DNA of 64,000 bases from Mesorhizobium sp. AR02 (GCF_024746835.1 NZ_CP080531.1:5414001-5478000), one strand, 5' to 3'. Counted from the first letter of the stretch, positions 48,853 through 58,832 are shown. The notes: generated from the sequence alone by a model not told the origin. Made by a program: numbers and translations.

Positions 48853-51288
48853 TTACGCGGTCAGGGCTTCCGGCTGTTCGAAAAGCGCATGAAGCTCGGA
48901 GACCGGCATTGGACGGCCAAACAACCAGCCCTGGACATCCGTGCAGCCATTCTCCCTGACCAGCCTGTACTGGTCCTCGGTCTCGACGCCTTCGGCGGTC
49001 GTCGTCATGCCGAGCGTGGTGCCGAGTTCGGCGACGGCCTTGACGATCGCCCGGCTTTCGCTGCTCTCGCACATCAGGCTGACGAAGCTGCGGTCGATCT
49101 TGATGCGGTTGAACGGGAACGACCTGAGATAACTCAGCGAGGAATAGCCGGTGCCGAAATCGTCCATGGCTATGGAGATGCCGAGGTCGCGCAGGCTGTG
49201 CAGCGTGTTTAGCGTGTTTTCGTTGTTCGCCAGCAGCACCGACTCGGTGATCTCCAGCTCAAGCCGTGACGGCAGCAGGCCTGAAGCCGCGAGCGCGGCG
49301 GCAACCTGAAGCGGCAGCCCCTGTTGTTTGAACTGGGCGGGCGAGAGATTGACCGCGACCTTGACGGGCAGGGGCCATTTCACGGCATCGGCGCAGGCAC
49401 GCCGCATGATCCACTCGCCAAGCGGGTCGATGACGCCCGTCTCCTCGGCCAATTGGATGAACTCCGACGGCGGCAGCAGGCCGAGGCGCGGATGGTTCCA
49501 TCGCACCAGCGCTTCGAAGCCGGTGAGTTGCGAGGTCTTTGCGTCGTGCAGCGGTTGATAGTGCAGGACGAACTGTTCCTTTTTCACGCCGAGCGCCAGT
49601 TCGGATTCGAGTTGGCGCCGCTCCTGCAGTCTCGCGTCCATTCCTGGCTCGAACGACCTGCAGGTCCCGCGGCCTTCCATCTTAGCCTTGTACAAGGCAA
49701 GGTCGGCGTTGCGGATAAGGGTTTCCGAATTTTGCCCGTCGTCGGGGAAGACGGCGATGCCGATGCTGCCGCCGATGTTGATCTTGTGGCCCTGGATGGA
49801 GAATTCGTCGGACAGGGCATGAATGACGCGGCTTGCCAGCACGCCGGCCTCGTCGTTGCCGTCGAGCAGGAGCTGGAGGATGACGAACTCGTCCCCGCCA
49901 ATTCTCGCGACCATGGCGGTTTCGCCGGCATGTTGTTTCAACCGCTTCGCCACCGCACCGAGCAACTCGTCGCCGACCGGATGGCCGAGCGTGTCGTTGA
50001 CCGGTTTGAAACGATCGAGATCGACGCAATGGACGGCCAGCTTCTCGCCGTCCCTGAGGCTTCTCAATGCCTCGTCCATCGTTTCGGCGAGGAGGCCTCG
50101 GTTGGGCAGGCCGGTGAGAATGTCATGCGTGGCCAGGTGCTGGATCTCGGCGGTGCGTTCCTCGACCCGCCGCTCCAGGGTCTCGGCAGCCTCGACCTGC
50201 ATCGTCATCGTCCGCCCGATCGCGTACCAGCAGGCCAGCGCCAGCAGCGTGACCACCGCGACCGCCGCATAACCGGCCAATTCGAATTCACGCACGGACT
50301 GGACGTCCAGGTTACTGTCGAACCGGCTGTTGGGGAAACCGGCCCAGAGACGCCATGCGCTCCTGGGATCGTTGAGTGAGAGCGGGATGACTTCGGAATA
50401 GATCAGATTGGGGTCCGCCGCCGTGAAGGCACGGGAATCCGCCGCCAGGGCTGTCGACATCTTGTGCTGGTCGGATTCAAACCCGTAGCCTGAATTGACA
50501 ATGATGTAGTCGTTGCTCGGCAACAGTTTCCGCAGCGCCGAGGTGAGCATGATCGCCGACACGGAGCCCCGCAGGCTACCATCCTGGCCGAAGACCGGGA
50601 CCGAAAGGATGAAGCCTGAGCGATCGGCGTCATTGCCGGTGTGGATGAAATCGGTGTTGTCGCAGGTGATGAGTTCCTTCGTGCCGATAATCGGCACATT
50701 CAACCCGTCAATGGCGCTCGAATTCGGATAGTTCGTCTTCAGCCAGGCGAGTTGTTTGGCCAGCTCATGGTATTCATAGGTCTCGACCTCTTCCGGAGGG
50801 CGGGTCAGCGCATTCTCGTCCAGCTTCGCGTGTTTGGCGCTGCCAGCCGCATCGGATCTCGCCTTGGCATTCACGATCAACTGGTCGAATTGGAGGATCG
50901 GCTCCTCGAGCTTGCCGGTCACCGCATCGAAGCGGTCCGGGTTGAAATCCAGCGGCAGGAAGTAAACCTCGGAAATGGAGACGTTGTTGGCGAGGTTGTT
51001 GTAGATCTGCTGGATTGTCGCGCGGCCTTCGTCGCCCAGATTTGTGCCGTGCCGGTCGAGGTTTCGGACGCTGGGCAGATAGGTCAAGGTCCGCACATTT
51101 TCATAGACGGCTCGCAAGGCGTCTTCGACGGTCTTGGCCGTCGCTCTGGAAGCTGCCTGGGAATTCTCGAGATAGCGCTCCTTGGCCAGCGCGAAGTTTC
51201 GCTGGGCATCGATATGCAACGCCGCCAGCGTCGCCGCGCCGGTCAACAGGATCACAACAAATCCGGCCGCTCGCCTGAATGCGTTCAT
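48853..51288 (-). CDS. Membrane-bound GGDEF-EAL cyclic-di-GMP protein
   Basis: An 811-residue protein. Two membrane helices (about residues 7-25 and 337-358) bracket a periplasmic Cache-like sensor of about 310 residues. Then come a diguanylate cyclase domain with GGDEF at 464-468 and a phosphodiesterase domain with an intact EAL (GFEALVRWNHP), ITES, DDFGTGYSSL and TAEGVET. Both activities appear possible. It converges with the adenosine deaminase gene and stands alone. Confidence 0.9.
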   Translation of the reverse strand: MNAFRRAAGFVVILLTGAATLAALHIDAQRNFALAKERYLENSQAASRATAKTVEDALRAVYENVRTLTYLPSVRNLDRHGTNLGDEGRATIQQIYNNLANNVSISEVYFLPLDFNPDRFDAVTGKLEEPILQFDQLIVNAKARSDAAGSAKHAKLDENALTRPPEEVETYEYHELAKQLAWLKTNYPNSSAIDGLNVPIIGTKELITCDNTDFIHTGNDADRSGFILSVPVFGQDGSLRGSVSAIMLTSALRKLLPSNDYIIVNSGYGFESDQHKMSTALAADSRAFTAADPNLIYSEVIPLSLNDPRSAWRLWAGFPNSRFDSNLDVQSVREFELAGYAAVAVVTLLALACWYAIGRTMTMQVEAAETLERRVEERTAEIQHLATHDILTGLPNRGLLAETMDEALRSLRDGEKLAVHCVDLDRFKPVNDTLGHPVGDELLGAVAKRLKQHAGETAMVARIGGDEFVILQLLLDGNDEAGVLASRVIHALSDEFSIQGHKINIGGSIGIAVFPDDGQNSETLIRNADLALYKAKMEGRGTCRSFEPGMDARLQERRQLESELALGVKKEQFVLHYQPLHDAKTSQLTGFEALVRWNHPRLGLLPPSEFIQLAEETGVIDPLGEWIMRRACADAVKWPLPVKVAVNLSPAQFKQQGLPLQVAAALAASGLLPSRLELEITESVLLANNENTLNTLHSLRDLGISIAMDDFGTGYSSLSYLRSFPFNRIKIDRSFVSLMCESSESRAIVKAVAELGTTLGMTTTAEGVETEDQYRLVRENGCTDVQGWLFGRPMPVSELHALFEQPEALTA

Positions 51289-51449
51289 CAGCGCCCCACC
51301 ATCGAGTGACGAGGATTACCGGAGAGCGGTTTAGGAAGCGCTAATGGGATATGTCTTTCTTTACCGGTCCCAAGCGCTGCGGCGCATCAAATCCGGCAAA
51401 TCCGGACCCTTTCTTTCGCGGGCGGGCAGGCCAAGCTGGGCAAGGCGGT

Positions 51450-52718
51450 TCAGTTCGCTGGCACCGCCTGCTGGTCGGCGTCGGTAAGCGTGCCCAGGAA
51501 GGCGACGATATCGTCGATCTCGGCACCGGTTAGCGCTGGCTTGTCGCCGGGTTTTTTGCCGTTGAAGGGCGGATCCTGATTTAAGTTCGGCCAGTAAGCC
51601 TTTGGCAGATCGTCGTATTTCCTGACCGTGCCGTCGGCATTCTTGGGATACCAGTGGCCGGGATCGGTGTCGCGGCTGGCGTAGAAGGCGACGGCGTCGC
51701 GCAGCGTGTGGAAAGTGCCGTTGTGGAAGAAGCTCCTGCGCAGCGCGACGTTGCGCAGGGTCGGCGTCTTGAACAGGCCGCAATATTCAGTGCGGCCACG
51801 AAAATCGGTGCGCAGCGGGCCGCACAGGCCGAGATCGACATAGGCGGGATCGGCATTGGCGGGAATCGCCGCATTGCGCGGCACGGCGATGGCGATCAGG
51901 CCGAAATCGGTGAATTGCGGCGGCTCGCCGTCATTGGCGGGTTCGCTGAGATGACAGCTGGCGCAATTGCCCTTTGTCTCGTCTTCGAACAGCGCGCGGC
52001 CGCGCATTTCCTGCGCCGTGAGCTCAGCCTTGCCGGCGAGGAAAGCATCGTAGCGGCTGGAGTAGGGATAGAAGTCGGGCGCGCTCTGCTCGAACGTGCC
52101 GAGTGCTTCGGCGGCGGCGTCGAAGGCATCACCCGGATGGTCGAACACGTCGGCGCCGAAGGTTGCCTTGAACTCGCCGGCGTAGGCGGCCTTGCGCAAG
52201 GCGACGTTGACGGCGCCTTCATCCTTGTTGGCCATCTCGAAGGGCGAGAGCAGGGGGATCTTCGCCTGGTCCTTGCCGTGGTCGGCGCGACCGTCCCAGG
52301 TCAGGCCACCGGTCGGGCCATTGTCGACGCTCTCGTCGCCTTCGTCCTCGGAATCGTAGAAATGCTCGGTGAAGGCGGGCGCGGCCTGCAGATAGCGCAG
52401 CGACGGCACGGCGCGCACGCCCGGCCGGTCGAGGTTTGGCCCGCCCATCTCGACCGGCGCGGCCGAGGCCGGGCCGAAGGCGTGGCGCGGATCGTGGCAG
52501 GACGAACAGGCCTGCTTGCCCGAGGCGGAAAGCGCCGGGTCGAAGAACATTTTTTTGCCAAGTGCGGTCAGCGCCTGCGCCCGCGCGAAGGCCTGCGCGC
52601 GCGACATCGGGCCGGGGTGGACGCCATCTGGTGCCGCCGTGTTTGCGGGCGCGGCGAAGCTTACCATCGATGCCGCGGCGATCACTGCCGCCCGGCTTTT
52701 CCATCGTCCCATTGCCAT
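51450..52718 (-). CDS. Di-haem cytochrome c peroxidase (MauG/CcpA family)
   Basis: A 422-residue periplasmic protein with a signal peptide (AAVIAAASMVSFAAPANTAA). Two haem-binding motifs, CSSCH and CASCH, lie about 200 residues apart as in bacterial di-haem peroxidases. TLRNVALRRSFFHNGTFHTL is the conserved C-terminal region. It would reduce hydrogen peroxide or oxidise a protein partner. The start is uncertain (52718 or 52712). The divergent gene at 52918 encodes an acid phosphatase-like enzyme. Confidence 0.88.
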   Translation of the reverse strand: MAMGRWKSRAAVIAAASMVSFAAPANTAAPDGVHPGPMSRAQAFARAQALTALGKKMFFDPALSASGKQACSSCHDPRHAFGPASAAPVEMGGPNLDRPGVRAVPSLRYLQAAPAFTEHFYDSEDEGDESVDNGPTGGLTWDGRADHGKDQAKIPLLSPFEMANKDEGAVNVALRKAAYAGEFKATFGADVFDHPGDAFDAAAEALGTFEQSAPDFYPYSSRYDAFLAGKAELTAQEMRGRALFEDETKGNCASCHLSEPANDGEPPQFTDFGLIAIAVPRNAAIPANADPAYVDLGLCGPLRTDFRGRTEYCGLFKTPTLRNVALRRSFFHNGTFHTLRDAVAFYASRDTDPGHWYPKNADGTVRKYDDLPKAYWPNLNQDPPFNGKKPGDKPALTGAEIDDIVAFLGTLTDADQQAVPAN

Positions 52719-52917
52719 AGCTGCAGTCCGTTTTCGATCCCGCAACTAAGTATCCTGTGCAACGGATTCATGACCCAGCCTTGCGTTCACGAAACCGTGT
52801 TCGAGGGGTCGGCAAATGTCACAAAGGTGACAAGGCATGGAAGTAGCTCCATTCGTGCGTTTTCGTTGCCCATGCGTGTCGTCCTCCAGCCATTCCCCAG
52901 CCACGAGGCATCTTCCC

Positions 52918-54450
52918 ATGACCAGGTCCTTTCTCTCCCTTTGCCTCGCCTCGACGGCGCTGGCATCGTTCGCCGGTGCTGCCCACGCCGCTCCTCCCGG
53001 CTACGACAAGATCGACACTGTCGTCGTCATCTATGCCGAGAACCGCAGCTTCGATAATCTCTATGGCGGTTTCCCCGGCGCCAACGGCCTGGCCAATGTC
53101 TCGGCCGATCAGGCGCGCCAGCTTGACCGTGACGGCAAGCCGCTTTCAGAATTGCCGCCGGCCTGGGGCGGGTTGACCGCCAAGGGGGTGACGCCTGTTG
53201 TAACCGAGGCGCAGTCGGCGCATCTCGCCAATGCCAGCTTCGCCATCGACGATGCCAGCGGCTTCAACGAGAAAACCTCCGTCGTCACGCGCGACCTCTG
53301 GCACCGCTTCTATCAGGAGCAGATGCAGATCGATGGCGGCAAGAACGACAAATTCGCCGCCTGGGCCGATTCCGGCGGTCTGGTCATGGGCCATTATGAC
53401 GGCTCCGGCCTGCCGATGTGGGCGGTGGCCAAGAAATACGTTCTGGCCGACAATTTCTTCCAGGGCGCCTTCGGTGGCTCCTTCCTCAACCATATCATGC
53501 TCGCCTGCGCCTGCGCGCCGGTCTATCCGCATGCCGACACCAGCCCGGTGAAAGGGCAGATCGCGGTCGTCGAGGCCGATGGCAAGACGCTGAAGGTGGC
53601 CGACAATTCGCCGGCCTCAGCACTTGGCGGCGCGCCGAAATTCGTCAATGACGGCGCCATCACGCCCGATTTCTACGCCGTCAACACCATGCAGCCGCCC
53701 TACCAGCCGAGCGCCAACAAGCCGGCCGAGGGCGGCGACAAGACCCTGGCCGATCCGGCGCAGCCGACGACGCTGCCGCCGCAGCACGACATCACCATCG
53801 GCGACCTGCTGTCGCTGAAGAGGATCGACTGGGCCTGGTATGCCGGCGCCTGGCAGGCGACGCTCGACGGCAAGAATGCGACGCCGGTGCCGAACTTCCA
53901 GTTCCATCACCAGCCGTTCAACTATTTCGCCGCCTATGCGCCCGGCACCGCGGCGCGGACCGAGCACCTCAGGGATGGCGGCCTGGACGGCACCGAGTTC
54001 ATCAAGGCGATCGACGACGGCAAGCTGCCTTCGGTGAGTTTCTACAAGCCGCAAGGCAATCTCAACGAGCACAGCGGCTATGCCGACGTGACATCGGGCG
54101 ACCAGCATCTGGCCGACCTCGTCGCGCATCTGGAGAAGAGTCCGCAATGGAGCCATATGCTGGTGGTCGTCACCTATGACGAGAATGGCGGCTTCTGGGA
54201 CCACGTCGCGCCGCCCAAGGCCGACCGCTGGGGTCCGGGCAACCGCATCCCGGCCTTCATCATCTCGCCCTATGCCAGGATGGGCACGGTCGACCACACG
54301 CAATATGACACGACGTCGATCCTGCGCTTCATCACCGCGCGCTACGATTTGCCGGCGCTCTCCGGCATCGTCGCCCGCGACAAGGCGCTTGCCGCCAATG
54401 GCGAGCCACCGATGGGAGATCTGAGTGCGGCGCTTGATCTCAGCCGGTAG
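52918..54450 (+). CDS. Exported AcpA-type acid phosphatase/phospholipase C family protein
   Basis: A 510-residue protein with a signal peptide (FLSLCLASTALASFAGAAHA). The catalytic-site motif IYAENRSFDNLYGGFPGAN lies near the mature N-terminus. Also conserved are LADNFFQGAFGGSFLNHIML and VVTYDENGGFWDHVAPP, all typical of the phospholipase C/AcpA superfamily. It hydrolyses phosphate esters outside the cytoplasm. The ATG at 52918 starts the signal peptide; GAGG lies 11 bases upstream. Confidence 0.88.
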   Translation: MTRSFLSLCLASTALASFAGAAHAAPPGYDKIDTVVVIYAENRSFDNLYGGFPGANGLANVSADQARQLDRDGKPLSELPPAWGGLTAKGVTPVVTEAQSAHLANASFAIDDASGFNEKTSVVTRDLWHRFYQEQMQIDGGKNDKFAAWADSGGLVMGHYDGSGLPMWAVAKKYVLADNFFQGAFGGSFLNHIMLACACAPVYPHADTSPVKGQIAVVEADGKTLKVADNSPASALGGAPKFVNDGAITPDFYAVNTMQPPYQPSANKPAEGGDKTLADPAQPTTLPPQHDITIGDLLSLKRIDWAWYAGAWQATLDGKNATPVPNFQFHHQPFNYFAAYAPGTAARTEHLRDGGLDGTEFIKAIDDGKLPSVSFYKPQGNLNEHSGYADVTSGDQHLADLVAHLEKSPQWSHMLVVVTYDENGGFWDHVAPPKADRWGPGNRIPAFIISPYARMGTVDHTQYDTTSILRFITARYDLPALSGIVARDKALAANGEPPMGDLSAALDLSR

Positions 54451-54460
54451 GCTTGGGCCG

Positions 54461-54940
54461 CTAACCGCCTGATCTCCGGATCAGGTCGCGGCCGATCGGC
54501 TTCGGCGTCTCGCTGCGCAGCACCAGCGCCGTGGTGACCGCACCATGGCGCGCCACGGCGTCGACGATGGTTTCAAGGTGGGCGGGCGAGGGCACGACCA
54601 CTTTCAGGATGAAGCAGTCCTCGCCGGTCAGCCGGTGCACCTCGGTAATCTCGGGCATTTCGGCGAACTGCTTCAGGCACGGGCGGATGTGCTCATGCGT
54701 GGTGCGCACGCGGATGATCGCCATCATGCCGAGGCCAAGGGCCGCCGGATCGATCACCGCGGTGTAGCCGGCAATGACGCCGCGCTCCTCCAGCCGCTTG
54801 ACCCGCTCGGAAGTCGCCGGCTGCGACAGGCCGACCCGCCGGCCAAGCTCCGATATGCCTATGCGGCCGTTTTCCTGCATGGCCTCGATGATGGCGATGT
54901 CGGTCGGGTCGAGCGGCGCGCGGTCATCGCTGTTCTTCAT
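54461..54940 (-). CDS. Lrp/AsnC-family regulator
   Basis: A 159-residue regulator with a helix-turn-helix (DIAIIEAMQENGRIGISELGRRVGLSQPATSERVKRLEERG) and a RAM domain (LTGEDCFILKVVVPS). The start at 54940 follows AAGGTGA. It is divergent from the small hydrolase gene at 55049. Confidence 0.88.
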   Translation of the reverse strand: MKNSDDRAPLDPTDIAIIEAMQENGRIGISELGRRVGLSQPATSERVKRLEERGVIAGYTAVIDPAALGLGMMAIIRVRTTHEHIRPCLKQFAEMPEITEVHRLTGEDCFILKVVVPSPAHLETIVDAVARHGAVTTALVLRSETPKPIGRDLIRRSGG

Positions 54941-55048
54941 GGTCACCTTGAATCCATCGGCAACAAAGGGATTTTTCCGATGGTTTCCCATTCTCGATGC
55001 CAGCGCAAGACGCCACCATGCACCATCGATCGATAAGAGCGAGGCGAC

Positions 55049-55582
55049 ATGACGCATTTCATCATCCTGCCGGGTAGTGGCGGTTCGGGTCCGGCGCATT
55101 GGCAATCGCGCTGGGAAAGCGCCAATCCGGCGATGCGGCGCTTCCAACCCTCAAGCTGGGACCTGCCCGATTTCACCGACTGGCTGGCGGCGCTGGAAGG
55201 CGCGGTGATCGCGGCGCCGGAGCCGCCTGTGCTGGTCGCGCACAGCCTGTCCTGCCTGCTGATCGCGCACTGGCAGAAGATTTCGCGAAGGCCTGTCAAG
55301 GCGGCCTTGCTGGTCGGCGTTCCCGATCCGGCGTCAGCGGTCTTTCCTGGATATGGCATGGCCTTTGCCAGAATTCCCGAGGGCCGGTTGCGCTTCGCCT
55401 CGCTGGTGGTGACCAGCACCGACGATCCCTATGGCTCGCAGGAGTATGCCGAGGCGCGGGCGAGGCAATGGGGCAGCCGTTTGACCGTGATTGGATCGTT
55501 CGGCCACATCAATGCCGATAGCGGCCTTGGCGACTGGCCGGAAGGTTTTGCGCTTCTCGAGGGTCTGGTGTCCGAGGCCTGA
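55049..55582 (+). CDS. RBBP9/YdeN-like alpha/beta hydrolase
   Basis: A 177-residue serine hydrolase. It opens THFIILPGSGGSGPAHWQSRWE as in the RBBP9 family. The nucleophile Ser lies in VAHSLSC, the acid in TSTDDPY and the His in GSFGHINADSGLG. GAGGCG precedes the ATG. The natural substrate of this family is mostly unknown. It is divergent from the Lrp gene. Confidence 0.88.
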   Translation: MTHFIILPGSGGSGPAHWQSRWESANPAMRRFQPSSWDLPDFTDWLAALEGAVIAAPEPPVLVAHSLSCLLIAHWQKISRRPVKAALLVGVPDPASAVFPGYGMAFARIPEGRLRFASLVVTSTDDPYGSQEYAEARARQWGSRLTVIGSFGHINADSGLGDWPEGFALLEGLVSEA

Positions 55583-55588
55583 AGGCGC

Positions 55589-56188
55589 TCAGCCGCCATT
55601 CACCAGGGCAAGGATCAGCTTCTGCAGATTGCCGCCCTGGCCGAGTTCGACACGGTCGAAATCGCGGCTTGCCTGGCGCTGCGCCTGCGAGAGCGCGGAC
55701 AGGCGCTTGGTCATCTCGGTCCGGATCTTGCTGCATTTGGGGTCGTCGGCAACCGTGAGGCCGACGGTCGCCGCCTCGATCTTGCGCACCATGTCGACAA
55801 TGGTCGCGCCATGCACCCTTTCATGGGCGCTGACGCCGGCAAGGAAAACCTCCCAGTTCTTCTGGATGGCTGGCGGCAGCGGCGCGGAAGGGCTGGGCAA
55901 GGTGTAGGTGATGATCAGCTTTGGCTCCGCCGAGACGAGCACGCAGGCTCCGGCCCGCGCCTGATAGTCCCTGGTCCAGGTCAGCTTGAAATTGGTGTGG
56001 GCGATGGCGCGGGCAACACCGACATTCGGCCCGTTCTCGCCGATCGAGCGATAGAGTTCGGCTCCGGACTGGCCTGAAATGGCGTAGGTCTCGACCTTCT
56101 CGACCGGCTTCCACTGCGCATGGGCGGTCACAGGCAAGGCCACCAGGGCGGCCAGCAAAAGACACAGACGAACACAGGCTCCCAACAC
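55589..56188 (-). CDS. DUF922-type periplasmic zinc-protease-like protein
   Basis: A 199-residue exported protein (signal LCLLLAALVALPVTAHA). The zinc motif HERVH and the preceding ETYAISGQSGAELYRSIGENGP match the DUF922 family of secreted Zn-dependent proteases. The GTG at 56188 follows GGAGAGAG; a TTG at 56200 is the alternative. It converges with the RBBP9-like gene. Confidence 0.85.
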   Translation of the reverse strand: MLGACVRLCLLLAALVALPVTAHAQWKPVEKVETYAISGQSGAELYRSIGENGPNVGVARAIAHTNFKLTWTRDYQARAGACVLVSAEPKLIITYTLPSPSAPLPPAIQKNWEVFLAGVSAHERVHGATIVDMVRKIEAATVGLTVADDPKCSKIRTEMTKRLSALSQAQRQASRDFDRVELGQGGNLQKLILALVNGG

Positions 56189-56294
56189 CGCTCTCTCCAA
56201 ACCCGAACCACATGACTTTGCCGAACAGGCAATGCCAGGGGATCGCTTTTCCTATATGCTGCCGGCGGGTGCTGCAATTGTCAGGGGGGAAATC

Positions 56295-56789
56295 ATGAGG
56301 GCTGGATATCTCATCGTCGCCGGTGCCGTGGCTACGCTGCAGGCCGCGCAGCCGGCTTTTGCCGCGTCCTGCGGCTGGGCTGCCAAGATGGAGGAAGATG
56401 AGGGCGGCAGCGTGCTGACGGCCTCGGTCTGCGGCGGACCGAAGGGCGATGCGCATCTGATGCTGACCTGTTTCGACACGCCGGTGCTGAGCTACGACCT
56501 CGGTGCGAGCGGCCAGCAACTGGAGCCTGGCATCAGCGGCGCGTTCGACTTCAAGGCCGACGGCAAGACGGTGACCAAGACACTGCAGCTGGAGGCCATG
56601 TACAATTACCTCGTGGTCAATCTCGCTAAGGCTGATCCGCTTTTGGACCTGCTGCGTTCGAAGGGCGATGTGTCAGTCAGCGCGGCCAAATATGGCGATA
56701 TGAGCTTCCCGCTGAAGGGTTCAAGCGGGGCAATCGGCAAGGTGCTGGCGCAGTGCGGCAAGGCGAAGCCCGCCGGTGATGCGGATTGA
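56295..56789 (+). CDS. Small periplasmic protein of unknown function
   Basis: A 164-residue protein with a signal peptide (YLIVAGAVATLQAAQPAFA). The mature part has four cysteines (AASCGW, SVCGGP, LTCFD, AQCGK), consistent with two disulphides. CAGGGGGGAAATC precedes the ATG. I do not recognise a family. It is divergent from the DUF922 gene. Confidence 0.7.
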   Translation: MRAGYLIVAGAVATLQAAQPAFAASCGWAAKMEEDEGGSVLTASVCGGPKGDAHLMLTCFDTPVLSYDLGASGQQLEPGISGAFDFKADGKTVTKTLQLEAMYNYLVVNLAKADPLLDLLRSKGDVSVSAAKYGDMSFPLKGSSGAIGKVLAQCGKAKPAGDAD

Positions 56790-56831
56790 TTGGCAGGGCG
56801 CTGTTGTAACGTTGAGCCTGATGTATCCAAG

Positions 56832-56920
56832 CTTGCGCTGCCCCTCATTGCCCTGCACGTCCTCCGCAGCAGCTGCGGAGGGTGGACCGGGCAGCGATTT
56901 CGCCAATCGCCGGCGCAGGA
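56832..56920. repeat. Palindromic mosaic repeat, family D copy 2
   Basis: Contains gcgctgcccctcattgccct, the perfect hairpin ctccgcagc-a-gctgcggag (56862-56880), ggtggaccgggcag and gatttcgccaatcgccgg. Blocks of the same sequence recur at 61040-61272 and around the IS (15224-15268, 16761-16905), in different combinations. Confidence 0.8.
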
Positions 56921-56942
56921 AAGCCCGAGCCAGGATGTAAGT

Positions 56943-57197
56943 TCAGCGACGCCAAAACGGCTTCGCGATCTCCGCCTCGACTTCAGCCATGGTCAGCCCG
57001 ATGTCGTCGACCAGTTCGGGCGTATCCGTCGCCATGCGCGCAAGCTGCCAGCGAAAATAGGCACGCTCGTCCCAGGCCGCGATCAAGCTCCTCAAGCCGG
57101 GCCGGCCCGACGCGCCGGTTGCCTTGGCCGGCGGATCGCGAAATTCCAGCTGCAGCGCGCCGTAAAACTCGGCTACATTGGTCAGCATGTTTTTCAT
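56943..57197 (-). CDS. DUF1127-like small protein
   Basis: An 84-residue protein. The C-terminal half WDERAYFRWQLARMATDTPE, then LVDDIGLTMAEVEAEIAKPFWR, matches the DUF1127 pattern (W...R..L..M....L.DIGL...E...E..KPFW). AAGGAG precedes the ATG at 57197. In alphaproteobacteria some DUF1127 proteins bind RNA or help phosphate and carbon regulation. It is divergent from the LuxR-TPR gene. Confidence 0.8.
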   Translation of the reverse strand: MKNMLTNVAEFYGALQLEFRDPPAKATGASGRPGLRSLIAAWDERAYFRWQLARMATDTPELVDDIGLTMAEVEAEIAKPFWRR

Positions 57198-57336
57198 CGC
57201 TCGCTCCTTGGCATGAACAGCCCTGTTCGGAGGGCATGCGAGGAGCTTCGCCCTCGGCCAGCAATCGCACCATCGGGCAGATGCGGTGTTTGGGGTCCCG
57301 CATTTGTAGTATTCTGCGTCCATCACAGTTGAAGCC

Positions 57337-58791
57337 ATGTCCGTCCAATGGCAGAAAATTGCCATGAATCGTACCGCGACGTCTTCACCGGCTCTGTCCG
57401 ACCGCGAGCGCGCGGTGGCGGAAAAATTTGCCTCGGGCCTTACCTATCGCGAGATCGGCGAGGCGCTGTTCATCGCCCCCTCGACCGTCCGCACTCATCT
57501 CGCCGCGATTTACGACAAGCTTGGCGTTCGCAACAAGGTCGCTCTTGCATCGCACTTTAACGGCACCTCCGGCGCGCGGCAGGACGGGCCGTCGCCCTTG
57601 CCCGACGCCCCGCCGGTGCTTGCCATATTCCCGATCGAAAGCCTGAATTCCGAGGAGCGCTGGCGCCGCTTTGCCGATGGCCTGTCGTCGGACATCACCA
57701 TCGACCTTACACGCTACGCCGATTTACCGGTCATCGCCTTCCACACCATGAAATCGCTGGGCAGCAAGCCCGCCGACTTCGCCGCGGACGGCAAGGCTCT
57801 GGGCGCCGCCTATATCGTGTCGGGCCAGTTGCGCGCCGACGACCGGCGGGTTCGGTTGACGATCCAGCTTGCCGATGCACGCAACGGCGTCAGCCTGTGG
57901 AGCGAGCGCTACGACCGCCCGCTCGAGGACATTTTCACGCTGCAGGACACCCTGACTGAAAGCGTCATCAATGTTCTGGCCGGCAGTTTTGGCACGCTGG
58001 CCACGGTCGGCCGCAATGCAGTTCGCCGCAAGCCGCCCGCCAGCTTGCGGGCCTATGACCTTTATCTGCTGGGTGTCGAACAGCAGAACATATTCAGCCG
58101 CCCCGGCAATGTCGCCGCGATCAGTCTGTTTTCACGGGCGCTGGAGCTTGACCCCACTCTGGTCATGGCCTGGGTCGAGCTTGCTTATGCCTATGCGATC
58201 GAGGCCTGCAACGGTTTCGACGACGATATGCAGCGTTCGATCGAGAACTGGCGCACGGCCATTGAAAACGCAATCCGGCTCGACCCGACGTACAGCCGCG
58301 CCTGCACTTGTCTTGGCGATCTCAGGGGATGCCTCGGCGATCTCGAAGGAGCAGAGCGCGCGCATCGTCGCGCCTTCGAATATGGCTCCAACCATGCCGA
58401 TACGCTGACGCTGCTGGCCGGCAGCAAGGCGCTTGTCGTCGGCGATCCGTCCGAGGCAATTCCGCTTATCGAGCGGGCCATGCGTCTCAATCCGCTGGCC
58501 CCACCCTGGTATTTCGGCATACAGGCCCGCATCCTTTTCGTCGCCGGCAAGCATCGCGAAGCCATTGCGGCGCTTCGCAGAGGTTCACCGGACTCGCCCA
58601 ACACGCTGATGTTCCTGGCGCTGGCGCATGCTGCCTTGGGTGAAGCCGGCGAGGCTGCGGCCGCCGAGGCCAGATTGAGAGCCGAATTTCCGGGCTTTTC
58701 GGTCGAACGCTTCATCACCTGCTATCCGGTGACGAACCCGGATGCCGTGCTGGCCATTCGCCACGCCGCAAAGCTGGCGAAGCTTGCCTGA
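57337..58791 (+). CDS. LuxR-type HTH fused to a TolB/FlgO-like domain and TPR repeats
   Basis: A 484-residue protein. Residues 20-75 are a LuxR-type helix-turn-helix (SDRERAVAEKFASGLTYREI and APSTVRTHLAAIYDKLGV). Residues about 90-225 contain the PPVLAIFPIESLN...FADGLSSDITIDLTRY and GAAYIVSGQLRADDRRVRLTIQL segments usual in adenylate-cyclase-associated regulators. Residues about 245-460 are TPR-like helices. In most relatives the N-terminal DNA-binding part is an OmpR-type winged helix, so the LuxR head is an unusual variant. An ATG at 57364 is an alternative start. Confidence 0.83.
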   Translation: MSVQWQKIAMNRTATSSPALSDRERAVAEKFASGLTYREIGEALFIAPSTVRTHLAAIYDKLGVRNKVALASHFNGTSGARQDGPSPLPDAPPVLAIFPIESLNSEERWRRFADGLSSDITIDLTRYADLPVIAFHTMKSLGSKPADFAADGKALGAAYIVSGQLRADDRRVRLTIQLADARNGVSLWSERYDRPLEDIFTLQDTLTESVINVLAGSFGTLATVGRNAVRRKPPASLRAYDLYLLGVEQQNIFSRPGNVAAISLFSRALELDPTLVMAWVELAYAYAIEACNGFDDDMQRSIENWRTAIENAIRLDPTYSRACTCLGDLRGCLGDLEGAERAHRRAFEYGSNHADTLTLLAGSKALVVGDPSEAIPLIERAMRLNPLAPPWYFGIQARILFVAGKHREAIAALRRGSPDSPNTLMFLALAHAALGEAGEAAAAEARLRAEFPGFSVERFITCYPVTNPDAVLAIRHAAKLAKLA

Positions 58792-58832
58792 GCTCGATCG
58801 GCTCCTTCATAGGCTCCGACGATCGCCCGTTG

